Program-made: the position numbers and the translations under genes
NCBI GenBank assembly: GCA_025201365.1
Contig: JAIXMF010000011.1
Span: 372,001 to 436,000 of the forward strand
Source: Syncephalis plumigaleata
Taxonomy: Eukaryota > Zoopagomycota > Zoopagomycetes > Zoopagales > Piptocephalidaceae
Direction: 5' to 3'
Length of the DNA stretch: 64,000 bases
The notes under the pieces: model-generated
Database searches by the model: none
Seen by the model: the letters and a program-made list of their open reading frames with translations, nothing else
Told to the model about the DNA's origin: nothing
In this document: in pieces, positions 24,097-38,835 of the stretch
Numbering within the stretch: the first letter of the stretch is position 1
Layout of the letters: each line of letters starts with the position of its first letter

Positions 24097-26066
24097 CTAC
24101 ATGATAGGATGACGCTGTACGCTGACATTGGCAGGCCAGACATCACAATGGTTTGTACGATTCGATGGATTGGGCGGTAACCATCCTTTTTCCTAAATAG
24201 AAATACAACAGTATGAGATGAGGTTAATGATATTTGCGGTGAGCTTCCATGTTTCAAATGAATAAAATAGACGAATGCAGCATTATTGCATAGAATACTT
24301 GGAAATATACCATGCTATCATCATTTATCATTACTATTATTATTGTTACTTACCACGCCTAAGAAATAATCCCATTGAGGATTGACGCCATTTTCCGTTT
24401 TGAAATTCCAGTAGAACCAGCCGAATCCACCACCCTTCTCAAAGGAATCCATTTGTTTCTCGGAAAACTGTCGCAGAAATCCGATATACTCGGGCGACCA
24501 TGCCTTGACATCGGTACGACCGGCACAGGTGGCCCCTGGGTGAGCTGGCTCGCTGCCTTGATACGTGCCGTCCCAGCGCGCGCCCTTGCCTACGCCGTTG
24601 AGGAATTGTGCGCAATCGTCGGTGGCTACCGAGAATTCACCAACCATCGTGGGTCCGAATTTCTCTTCGCTCGCTCGAATATCGTGCTGCCAAGTGGTAC
24701 AGGTGAGATTGAGTTTACCGGGCATGTCTAATCCCACTAAGTATCTATCGAAAATAAAGTAATTGTGTACATCTTTTATCATATAACGTCATACACGCAT
24801 AAAAGACAATTAGCGTTTGTCATCTATTTATCTATCTCGCTTAACCACTCATTGGTATGCGCACACACTTACCAAGTACCACACGATCGTATTTATGTGC
24901 TGGCATTTCCCCTTGCCATTTGGAGAGACCGGCGAATCCTTCGTGTACCACGAGAATGGGACCGGCTCCCTTGACATTCTTGGTGGTGGAACGTGCTAGC
25001 GCGTAGGCATCCTTCGTCCATTGCTTCACCTTGTCCAAACCTACTTTGGCGGCAAATGGTTCGTTAAGCACGCCAAATAGCGTGACGACATCGCTGTAAC
25101 GCGGCTGCACCACGAATTCCAGTAGTCGTTGCATAATGCGTAGAGTACGCTCTCCGTGTGCCAGTCCCTTGGCTGTACCATCGAGCCAGCCTACCGTGCC
25201 CTCGCGACCACTATGATTCCAGCCGTTCTGCGAGCCAGGTGCCGTATGTAGCTCGATCATCACGCGTAGTCCGTATTTACGCGCCCAATCCAATCCGCGG
25301 ACCAGGTATTCCCAGCTGTCTTGCACGTAGGGCTCATCGCCCTGCACGTCAAGTGCCCAGTAACCCACTGGGATACGCACGTGGTCTAGGCCAAGATCGG
25401 CAACCTTACGAAAGTCGTCTTCCGTAACAAAAGTCTCGAAATGCCTAATAATAATAGTAACGGTACGGATTAGAATGATGCCTAGATAGATCATGCTAAC
25501 ATTGTAGATGTATCCACTTACTCGCGCATAGCTTTACGACATTCATCACGTCCTAATTTCTGACAGAATGTCCACTCGTCCACCACTTTGGCCTCGGGTG
25601 GAAATTGGGTAAACATGGACGGCTTAATGAATGGCTCAAGTAGAAGCCAGCCACCGATGTTCACGCCATGTACCGGTTTCATACCATAGGGGAATTTCTC
25701 ATTTAACGGAATGAGATTGGCATGACGCTTCACGCCACCACCGCTACCGCCACCTGCTTCGTTACCACCACCGACGCCACCATTAGTTTCGCCTAGGAGT
25801 GAGGAACCACTTTTTCGTGCCACGGCCATAACAATACCCGAACCGATACCGGCTGCTAATACTACGCCAACTAGTGCGATAATCCAACGATTACGTCGTT
25901 TATCCAGGAATGATGCACGTTTATTAGCTGCGCCCTGGTTGGCTGTCGTGGTCACTAGGGTTGCCGTTGATGATGGCATAAGCTCTTCCTCGGGCAGTCG
26001 AAGCTCATCATTATGTAATGCAGTTCCACGTGCCATTGTGCCATTATCAGTTGAATGATCGAACAT
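24097..26066 (-). CDS. Membrane-anchored GH5 (GH5_9-type) exo-beta-1,3-glucanase
   Basis: Start ATG at 26066, stop TAG at 24097-24099; four exons, about 545 residues. A cytosolic tail of about 60 residues is followed by a type II membrane anchor (WIIALVGVVLAAGIGSGIVM) and a Gly-rich linker. The GH5 domain begins at GVNIGGWLLLEPFI and continues with DHVRIPVGYWALD and IELHTAPGSQNGWNHSGREG. The catalytic acid/base is Glu in FGVLNEPFA and the nucleophile Glu is in MVGEFSVATDDC; VHNYFIFD is assembled across an intron. The last exon encodes GWLPPNPSNRTNHC. Such enzymes trim and remodel cell-wall beta-1,3-glucan, as yeast Exg1 relatives do, with the catalytic domain outside the cell. Both catalytic Glu and the substrate-site motifs are intact. 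Introns lie near 25500, 24880-24780 and 24350-24190. Confidence 0.93.
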
Positions 26067-26734
26067 TGTAAGTTGCTAATAATAACAATAACAACAACAA
26101 CAACAAGAAATGAATACTCTAATAGATAGATATGATGAAGTGATAAGCGAGAGATATAATAATCTAATAGTCGTACGCGTTACTAAATCCTTTAATCATG
26201 ACCGAAACAGAATAGATGAAATAACAAATATGCTCGAGTACTTTGTACTTATACTGTAATCTAACTTGCCGATGATAGTGATGATGGCTAGACAGCTCTG
26301 ATACTGCGCCCTCCTTTCATGCTGTATAACCATCGTATATTTGACAACAGACAAATCTATTCCCCTATATTAATATGGTTACCAAATACTTTGTATGAAT
26401 GTATAGGTAATATAGATGGATAGATGTAAAAACCAATTCATCAATTACCCTGGTATCACACTTATTCCTCTACCTAGTTACTAGATTCGACATGTATAGG
26501 TTGTTTAATAAACAATATAGCAATATAACTGAATATCACTACAGCTATTACTATTGATGTATGATGTCATTGGAATGAACACACTTGATGCTTGAACCAC
26601 TTGATATCATCACAATTGAGCAATATTATAATGTATTGTTATTGTTGTTATAGTAGATATACGAGAAAATAAAACAAAAGTGTATCCACTTGTGTAAACA
26701 GATCTATGCAAAAAGCGATATACGCGAATCATTC
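26067..26734. other. Intergenic spacer with CAA run
   Basis: Between the glucanase start and the TOP1 stop, both on the minus strand. An (AAC)n run sits at about 26084-26106 just upstream of the glucanase start. The rest is AT-rich with no gene. Confidence 0.5.
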
Positions 26735-29700
26735 CTAGAACTTCCAGTTGGCGTCCACGTCCATTGCCCAACGGAATTTATCACGTAGTGTAGCATTGAA
26801 CATCTTGGCGAGTGGCACATCATGAGTACGACACCAAGCGGTAGTGATACGAGGATCGATGTAGTTGATCTTGGACGTACTTAATGCTGTCGTTTTATTC
26901 TCGTCCTATTATCGTTATATATATATATATTCATGAATCAGTAACATTGTATAGCATCATCATCATCACTCACCTTATCGATCATGTCACTTTTAGCTGC
27001 AATAATTCTGTCGGATAACTTGTCGATCACATCCTTTAGTCGTTCCTCCGTTACCGTTCTTCTTACTTCCAGTTTGCCTGTTTTACGCTCAGTCATGATA
27101 CGTTCGTCGTATTCTTTGGCCTTATCGAGAACAGCTTGAATGACATCGTTCGATGGTGGTTTCTCACCCTCCTCCTTGGCCTTCTCCCGCATCTTCTCCA
27201 CTTTGGCCTCGGCTTTCTCGTATTCCTTTTTAATTAAACTGTCTTCATACTCGTTACACCAGTCTTCATCCAGATCTGACTCGGGAGCAACCAACTTAGG
27301 ATTACTCTTCTTGATTTTAGGATTCAATTGCATCAACTCCCGTTTGGCCCTCCATCGAAGATACTTGATAGATTTTATCTATGCAATATAAATATATAAA
27401 TACAACAATAACCAATGCTAATCTAGTGGCATACCTTATTGGAGACACGAATCATTTGATCGTCGTGTCGTTTAGGCACCGCACGCTGATGGTTGCACAA
27501 CACAGCCACTTCACGATTGGCACGATTGTAGGCTAGCACCTTCTCGGCTATTGTGGTGTTTTTTGGTGTTTTCAACAATTCAAGCTCGAATGTATGAGAT
27601 GCATTGTAAGTACGGAAGACCTTGGCGGTTAATCCTGGCATAAGCGAGGATAAATGTCGATTCAACGTGGTAGTCTAGCAAATGGTAATAATTAATATAT
27701 TGTAGTTGTAGTTAATCATTCACACTTATTATTATTATTATTATTATTAACTTACCGTTAATTGATCAAACAATGGATCACCCGCTTTCTTGGGTGGATC
27801 CTTGAAACTCTTCAGATTCTTCCACACTTGAGTGTCGACCTCGACTTCTCTATAGTATCTAATCGAATCTTTACCGAGGAAATCAAAGATAACGCGATTG
27901 GGTGGTTCGAGGTTTATATGCTCGTAGCGTAATGTGCAACAACCGACCGTATCTGCCTCGTCTTCTCCCTTCTCATTGCCAGCTCGAAGGGCAAATCGAT
28001 CGATCAAGTACATGGCGGTGGCGCGCTGACACGCTTGCAACGTACGACTCTTCAAATCCTTGGTGTACTCTCGCCTTATCTTATCGATGCAAGTCTGAAA
28101 CAGTGCAAGTGTTAATACTCGTATACGTATTAAACAAACAGTCAAATAACTTACCTTCAATTCACGAGCTTTCTCAAACTTGTTCATGTCACTTTGTCCC
28201 TTGATAGAGCTATTGGCCGCTAGGAATACATACTTGACCGTGTTATTGACATTCTCCTTCCACATAGCGAGCCATGTTACAGTTGGATCGTGTACAATGC
28301 CACCCCATTGATGCCCGGGAGGAGGGGGAGGAATGGGCGCGCCAGCATCCAAATTTAGCACGACCTGTTCAGGCTTAATTCGACTCTTGACACAGCCAGT
28401 TTTTGGATGTGCGCCACGACCACGGAAGAGCGACGGGGGTTCAATACGGAAGTTACCGACTTTCTCTCGTCTACCGTCTAGCATGCAATACGCATACTGC
28501 TCTTCAATGGCGACTTTCTCTTCTTTAAGGGCCTGTACCAATAATGAAGTTAGTCAGTGTACAATCTAGGAGTGATATCAACGAATTACCTTAAGTTCCT
28601 CCTTTGTCATTTGCTTCTTGCGCTCTCTTTCCTCTTCAAAGTGCTGGGCAATCCGTGTAAAATCACACTTTTCAAATACTTGGATCGGTGTTGGCTGTTA
28701 CATACATACACGTATAAAGGCAATGCTATTAGCTATTCCATTATCCATTCTATGCTCATTCACCTACCTTTTTACACGTTTTCAAAACCTTAAGGAAATC
28801 ATTAAAAAAGTTCTTCTGGAATACCGGGTTGGTGGCATGATCCATGTGTAGAATTTGAGCAAAAAACGTGGCTATCTCCTCGGCTGCTGGCTCAAGTACA
28901 ATCTCTTTTCCTACTAGTTGTTCAGTTTTCGCTGCTTACTTGTTGTCGCTGTCATTGTCGCTGCAGATGACTTACCATCGTATATTAAAGGCACGCCATG
29001 TGGCTTATACTCGGGAGGGAATAGCACGCCATTGTGACGTAGTGTCTTCCATTTCACCGAGTTATCACGATCTTGATTAAGCCACCATCGGTGTGTGTCA
29101 TCTTCCGCATCATCATCTTCTTGCTTCTTAACCTTGACCTTGATCTCCTCCTTTACGGCTACACCTGCTTTTGCAGACTTTCGCTCACGACCCGTTGACG
29201 TGCCATTCACCTTATTTTTCGTGGATTTCTCCAGTTTAACCGCACGCTTCTTAGCTTTCTCGGCTTCTTTCTTACTACTTGACAATTTACGTTTCTTGCT
29301 TGTACTCTAAGTGCACATGTTAAGTAAACAGCAACAATCAAGCTATGAACATAAGCATGAACTTACCTCAAGACTACTACTTGGTGTTGCCTTAATTCGT
29401 GTATGTGTGTATATATTAATTAGTTAGTGTCATAGCAATTAGATCACGAAATCGATTCTCTTACAGGAGCAGTAGTTGCAGGTCGAGATTTAATGTAATT
29501 AGCCTGTAATTATGTTACAATTCAGTTAATATATATATATATATAATAGATACTAGCAATGTATAGATACTTACTAAGGGCACATCCGAATCACTATCAT
29601 CGCTATTTAATGGTTCATGCTTTACTCGCGTGGATTCAATACCATTCATCAGCATATCTGACGGTTCACTTTTAACCGATACCGGTGTACCATTGGATCC

Positions 29701-30238
29701 ATTCACGGCACCTGTCTTTAGTTTAACAGCTAAGGGCATTTCATCATCAGAGCTATCATCTGCTTCTATTATACAAAATAGTGGCATTGTTATTATAAAC
29801 AAATAAATAAATAAACAAATAAACAAATAAACAAGCAATAACAACTTACGCTTAATACAGGTAATATCCTGGGTTGCTAGAATAAGCGTGAGTAAGTATA
29901 ATGCGCTTAGTTAGTAACCATGTTGATACTGAATAGAATAGTTTTATAGAAGAATCATCTTCGTGATAGGTGCCACAAACTAGTAATAGTAAGGTGACTC
30001 GTCACTTACCGGAGTTAATGGCACTGAGCTTTGCTGCCAGTGGCATATCCTCATCGCTATCAACGACAGACGAGTTTTGCGTAGGAAAACCTGCCGGTAG
30101 TAACAGTAATAATGATAAAGGCAAGTCGACAAAATGCCCGTTAATATGACACAATAATAACTTTTCCTAGCAAGTTTACTTACCTGAATCATGACTGAAT
30201 TTCTGTGCTAGTGGCACATTATCGTCTGAATCCGACAT
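26735..30238 (-). CDS. TOP1: DNA topoisomerase I (type IB)
   Basis: Start ATG at 30238, stop TAG at 26735-26737, about a dozen exons. Several N-terminal mini-exons repeat an acidic motif of the form D-D-E-M-P-L-A ([31 protein letters not shown]), then a Lys-rich nuclear-localising block. The core begins [20 protein letters not shown] and continues with [80 protein letters not shown] and [12 protein letters not shown] coiled-coil linker leads to the C-terminal domain with the active-site Tyr in [16 protein letters not shown], ending DVDANWKF. It relaxes supercoils ahead of replication and transcription. All catalytic blocks (Arg in RAGNEK, Lys/His region, Tyr) are present and no frame break was found. 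Confidence 0.96.
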
Positions 30239-33151
30239 GATTATCGACTAGACTGTTTGCATATACGTGTATGGACGGTGCGTGCAGTAGACTAATGTAG
30301 CGTGTTGGTTCGCGACACTAAAGTGGATCGGTAAAAGCGAGCAAGAAAAAGCAAAAGAGAAAGAGAAAGAGAAACGATTGTTTATACGCTTCGTTGAAGT
30401 GATAGAGTGCAAAAAGGAATAATGACCAGCAGGTGTGTCTATGCACTTCAAAAGACTACGTGTCGCAGCAAAGGAAAAGCAGGAGAACGCGAGCAGTGTA
30501 TGTGTATGTCACCGCAGGGTGTCTATTGTTACAAACCAGCTCACAGGATGAAAAGCAAAACACGGAATCTACTGAATTCAAGCAATGTGTCAACAGAAGA
30601 CTATTCCAATAGAATAAGAAAGGAGGAAGTTGTGGATTGAAGTGGGTGTGAACGAGAAGTTAAAAGTGTTAGATCAGGGGGGTGAATTCATTCACTTAAG
30701 AGAATTCACTCTATATTAATGTCGCATTGATTGGCCAGTAATCAATTCCTGTCTCTAATAATTGTTTCTACCATAACAATAATAAGCATGTTTCATTTTG
30801 CTCGTTTTATAATGACATATGAGATGTAGCTATAATGTATAGCATGGTATTCAGTTCAATAAACTAGTCGCCTTATTATGTCTGCTTTGTACATAATGCC
30901 ATGCCATGCCATACTACGCATCATTATCATCATCATCATCATACGCTATTGTCTATATGATTGTTCGTTCGTTTGTCTCCTTGATGAATGACTATGATAC
31001 TCAATTGGATGCTTGCTCATGGTCCTATTGTAGCAGACAAGCGTACCTGATATCTATTTATACAGACAAATAGTCAATAAGTTGGTTATGCTCCATTTGT
31101 CCATATAAAACCGCATGCCGATTGGTGCATGTCTTTATTCAAACATTCCATGTGCCATACTCGTCGTGCCCGCCTACATCGGAGTATTTACGGGTTTGGC
31201 GGGGGATCTGTAGTTGTCTTTTTGTGCCTATAGCGAGCAGCATTGAACTCCACCGTCTACTCCGTTATTATATATTATTACCTGGCTGCAGCTGCAACAA
31301 AGACAACACCAGTAACTAGTTCTTCTTTTTTCCTTTTCGTTCCACTCTCCAACATAGAATTACCTGTTGTTACCAACAGCATTACCACTGTCGACCTATT
31401 TGTTATTGTCGTGTTGGTCCGCGTTCGTTTGTACTCGTCGTCGTGTTTCTCATCGTCTATTCTGTCAAGTTGTCTCATCTCGTGTTGTGGTACTGTTTCC
31501 AATCTGAAGTAACTTTGCCTTCAAAGTATGTATACCAAAGGAGCGGATACGCGCGTATATATTTGTAGTATGGTTCTCTGCCATTAAGAATGGATATGTC
31601 ACAACAATGATATAACAGGACCGTATCATCGTTGCTATTCTATGACAAATGCTTTATTTAAATCGCACAAGTAGACTGCGTCAGCTGATCATCTAGTCGC
31701 CCTTCTGACTCAATGTATCAAGTGACCTGCGTAACTAGATCAGCTGGAGGTACAAGCAATGTATAGATATAGATGCATACATATGATTCTATATTTGTTA
31801 CTCGTATCTGTTTGTTATACATTGCTTTTCAGTTGATATCTCTAGGAGTAAGAGTAATAGTAACAGTATTAGGAGTGATATAGTTACATGCCATCAATTC
31901 ATTGTAGGTGTGATGTACCTTCAATGTTAATGTTAACAAGTGTGGTCACCACTACAATTTGATTTGTTATTTACCTTTCCATTTCATACTGCGCCGGTTC
32001 AAACAACGTCTCGCTCAACAATTTCTGTCCTTTTTCCTCTGCTACCCCTTTACTAACTGAGTATTATTGTGTTTGTCTGTCTCCCTCTCCCTCTCTCAGA
32101 TTGCTTTATTTCTTTCCGTTTTCTCTATCATCAGCCGTCTAAGTAACCACACAACTACTTCTACGAATTCCCGTGCAAACATACATTGGCATTGACATAT
32201 CCAGTAAGCATCTTCTAGTTGATTTCACTCTTTTGTGGCTTCCTTTCTATTATCGTAGCGAATGCATATATACTTTTGAGTATATTACTAGTACGGATGT
32301 ACAGTTTCATCTGTTCATAATTACAAGACGAATCCTCACGATCTACTATCGTACTATACACGTCTATAGCTGTAGTCGAGTGTATTTTATTTGAGCAGTG
32401 TAGTCTACTATTTCAATGGTACACACGCATACACTCACTGATCACACAACGTACTTGTATTGTTTTGGTTTTTGTTAACCACTACCACGCCATTGACTTT
32501 TGCCGAGTTTCTCTCCTCTCTTGCTCTCTCTCCTTTCCCCTCATTGTTTGTTTGATTTGGGTACGACCTTTGTGCATGCGTAGTATACAAATATAGATAT
32601 ATAGATATATGCGTACTTGAGTACACACGCGTGTATACGTGCGTTCACTACCGTAAAATATCCCTTGAATCCCGTTTATTACTGTCGCTTAGTATCCATC
32701 CTGATTTCCGCATTAACGGTAACAACCGTTGTATTAATCATCCTTCTCCTTCTCCTTCTTCAGGTGAATTGATAATGCACTTTTCTGGTTAATGTGATCT
32801 TTTCTTTGTTGAACATTGTGCATTTCTTGTTATTTCTACCATACACACACATATATATATAATATTAGTATAAAATTATTAATATTTTATCATAGTTTGA
32901 TTCATAAGAATAGGAAAACAACGTGGAATCTATTTCAGTCACGTTATCATTTAGAAGAAAAAAGGAAAAGAAATCCGTACAAGACTGGTAGGTGTAATCA
33001 AGCATGTCTACATTGAATCTATTCGTCTATCCTTCGCATTGATGAAGGATATGCATGTGTATTTCATGCCTAACTGACTAACTTTCATACATATACACAC
33101 ATACTTGTATATATATTGTTATTATTGTTATTAGTAACCATTTGACTGCCG
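30239..33151. other. Long divergent spacer upstream of TOP1 and polo kinase
   Basis: 2.9 kb between divergent genes. It contains GA-rich DNA at about 30355-30372 next to TOP1, a CAT run at about 30923-30942, pyrimidine-rich DNA at about 32030-32110 and CT-rich runs near 32505-32540. The short ORFs (31243-31512 and 32435-32626, among others) are low-complexity and overlap in opposite strands. I looked for tRNA B-box sequences on both strands and found none. Confidence 0.5.
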
Positions 33152-35894
<2,743 letters not shown>

Positions 35895-36585
35895 TCGTTA
35901 TTGTTTCTTCTTATTCGCATATTCGTATTGTCTCTGCTCTCTGCTCTCTCTCTCTTACTGCTAACATTACTTCTATTTCTATTACTATTCTACTATTATT
36001 CCTTCCTTTTTTTGAATGACGTTTTACTATCATTAAGCTCTTTTGTTGAACGTGACCAGGGCTGTTCCAACAACAACAACAACAACATTCATCATGCTTA
36101 TCATTTTCATTAGTATTACCATCATTATTACATATGTTGTCTGTTCTTTAATTCCTTTCCTTCTTTCCTTCTTTCTTTTTTATTATTATCAATCACGCGT
36201 ATGTTGAATGGATACAGCAGCGTGATATCTCTTATATTTGCGTGTGTGTGTTTCTCTCTCTCCCTCTCTCTCTTGGCTTTTCTTCTGTCCCATATTAGCG
36301 GTGTACAATTAAATATACTTGCACCTGCATGCGTAGAATTGAACAGAGTGTATTTGCGATGATCACAATAAGCACAATATAGGAATGGAAGGAGTTAGAC
36401 AAAGATATGACTGACCCGGTCGCTGACCGATGTATTGCTGCACTAGCCGTAACTGCACAACAATAAACATTTTATTATTATTAAATAGAAAGAGAGTCAA
36501 TAATTAGTACAGCAACATGAAATGTAAATGTAACTAGCTAACTAATTAGTTGATGATTAGTGAATAAACAAGCGTAGAACTATCG
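35895..36585. other. Intergenic spacer between converging genes
   Basis: Downstream of polo kinase and of the minus-strand seven-pass gene. It is CT-rich at about 35935-36010 and holds an AAC run at about 36070-36088 and further CT runs near 36255-36272. No gene. Confidence 0.5.
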
Positions 36586-37454
36586 CTAACCGCCTACTAC
36601 TCGCATTTCCTGAACACGTTTAGTATATCGTTTACGAGCATTCTGCAAGTGTACGCATATTAGCGTTGAAGCCAGACAATCTATAATTAGCAGCGAGTGT
36701 ATAGCATATGTATTAGTCAACTATGCTCATATATAGGAGGCGCGTATGCATCATTGTACCACTTACAATCTGCGCCATAGATGTGCATTTCCCAGTTGTG
36801 TGCATGCTTCAAAAGAAGGATACTGAGAGCGCAAAGGATGTTGGAAATGATCACGCAAATGGCGTATATGAGACCCTCGCGTACAATGGTGGATCGTATA
36901 CTACTTTTGTACGTTCTAGCCTCGCGCATAATAACTACACCGAAGCAGTAGATGAGTATGGTGTTGAAGTAAAAGTCCAACGCACATCGAATGATAATCC
37001 AGGTGTCGTTTATGTGATAGCGGCATCTGGTATAGGCTATATACCCGATATCCATCGAAAAGTACCCGGCAATACCCATGAGGATGTAGCTGGTTATGAA
37101 GACAAAAGCAGTCAAATGAATCCACATTTTCTGGTTTACACTATGATAGGCCTTAGTGAGTAGAATAGCCGAAATTGAGGGAATACCAATGGTAATAGAC
37201 GTGACATTAACATAGGCTACCGTGTTGCACGAGAAATAATCGGTTAATAGTTCGCGTCCTAACGCGCAAAAGAGCGCTATCACGGGTGCCGAAGCTTGGA
37301 TTAAATTAAGCACGAAAACAGGTCGACGAACGGTTAGCAGTAGTTTGGCGGCATTGTACGTGTTCCGAAGGGTCAATATCATCATTAGCGTGCTACCGAA
37401 TACCCGTATGGACGACTGCTGATAGCCTTCTTGCACTGTCCATTCTTGAGTCAT
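36586..37454 (-). CDS. Seven-pass membrane protein, family A copy 2
   Basis: Exon 1 (37454-36767) and exon 2 (36680-36586) join in frame to 260 residues; stop TAG at 36586-36588. About seven hydrophobic segments are visible, such as VFVLNLIQASAPVIALFCAL, TIGIPSISAILLTKAY, IHLTAFVFITSYILMGIAGY and GLIYAICVIISNILCALSIL. The short C-terminal tail is Lys/Arg-rich (QNARKRYTKRVQEMR). It is a diverged paralogue of the protein at 14.7-15.6 kb: shared TIGxP, VNQ, GYFSM, R-x-G-x-IYA and a D|YC junction across an intron of the same phase. Unlike copy 1 it has no frame break and no His run. Topology is GPCR-like, but there is no DRY, NPxxY or other receptor motif. Function unknown. Confidence 0.78.
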
Positions 37455-38835
37455 TGTACGATACGTGTGCCACAAGTTTTGTATTTTTATAATTATGATG
37501 GATACCGATTAAACTAGTAGATATTATTACTGCGACCGCACGCTATATACGAACTACGAGTTAAATAGAATAGAGTAGAATAAAATAGAGTAGAGTAGAG
37601 TAGAATAGTAAATGAAAGAAATGCTAAAAGGAGGAGGATGTGCCAGCACAAAAGGAGAGCGTTAATTGATGTACTCGGAAAGTAGAATTATATGAGGAGT
37701 GTAGAAGCAACGATCACGATAATGCAATGCATAGATAGATGTATATATATATATATTAAGCTACGACCACATAGCAATTAATAAGCAATGTCTTCAATAG
37801 TTGCTAGGAAAATTAGGATTTGATGGAGACGAATAAACGAGGAAAGAAAGAGAAATAGAAAACGCAACAGAGAGAGAAAGAGAGAGAGAGAGCGTAGGGA
37901 TATGAGTCGACAAAGGACTTTTAGGATAAATTAATAAATTACGCTAACCTAGCTTGTTCTCACTGTTCAGCGGTATTACCGTTGGAACGCGTGATTCTCT
38001 AAAATGTGCCAACCACAACCGGTTATCGAGAATGCGCCCAATTACTGGTGCTAACAGGATGGTTGTATGATGGCCAGAAATAGTATTGTGCTGTTTCGGA
38101 GTAAGCGAGCATAACACACACACAAACAATACGCTAGTACTCGTGTAAAAATTAGTGAAGAAACAAAGCTATCATAATGATATAGTAGGATGAAGATGAA
38201 GACGAAGGTATATCGTTATTCTTTATTAATTATGAATGTGTGCGCGTGTTGCAAGTCAAATGGGCATCATTGCCATTGTAATCAGGGTGAATGCGGATGA
38301 ATGTGGTAGAGTGAGTGGCACATGACGAATTGTCCCGCCTTGGACATTGTAGTCACATTGATTGTGCTAGATTAAAACGTCGTTTGTACTTCGTGCTACT
38401 TGACCCTACCGATATGGACATGGAACTATATTAATGAACAGTACAATGATTGCACTTGTGATTGTGTATTGAAAGGAACACGGAGTGTAGTAACAGTAAG
38501 AATAGACATAGAATTATCATTGATATGGACCACCACCGTGCATGTATAAGCCGGTTGATTGTTTGTTTCAATCGAAATGATACTAGTACTACATAGAATT
38601 AGTCAGATGACAGCGAATAATTACAATAATGGAATAACTACAACAATGGCTATTAATGGAATTGTAGTTACAGTATGCTACATTGCAACAGAAGATCACT
38701 AATAGATGTTTCCATTAGTGAAAGGTGAACTGCATTACAAAAGTGTATAACACTAATAATGATCACGTTGCAATGGATTATAATTAAGTTATTTATAGCT
38801 AATATATTCTTTAAATATTAATGGTAAGCGAATTA
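37455..38835. other. Intergenic spacer
   Basis: 1.4 kb with an AGAGT/AGAAT-type pentamer run (about 37565-37605), a TA run near 37742-37757 and a GA run near 37868-37892. The ORF 37944-38129 is short and unsupported. Nothing recognised. Confidence 0.45.

Noticed and set aside
31243-31512. Ser/Val-rich ORF in the TOP1-polo spacer
   Set aside because: Low complexity, overlapped by an antisense ORF of equal length, no signal peptide or motif.
31980-32010. GCCGGTTCAAAC considered as a tRNA T-arm
   Set aside because: No matching acceptor, anticodon or D arms around it on either strand.
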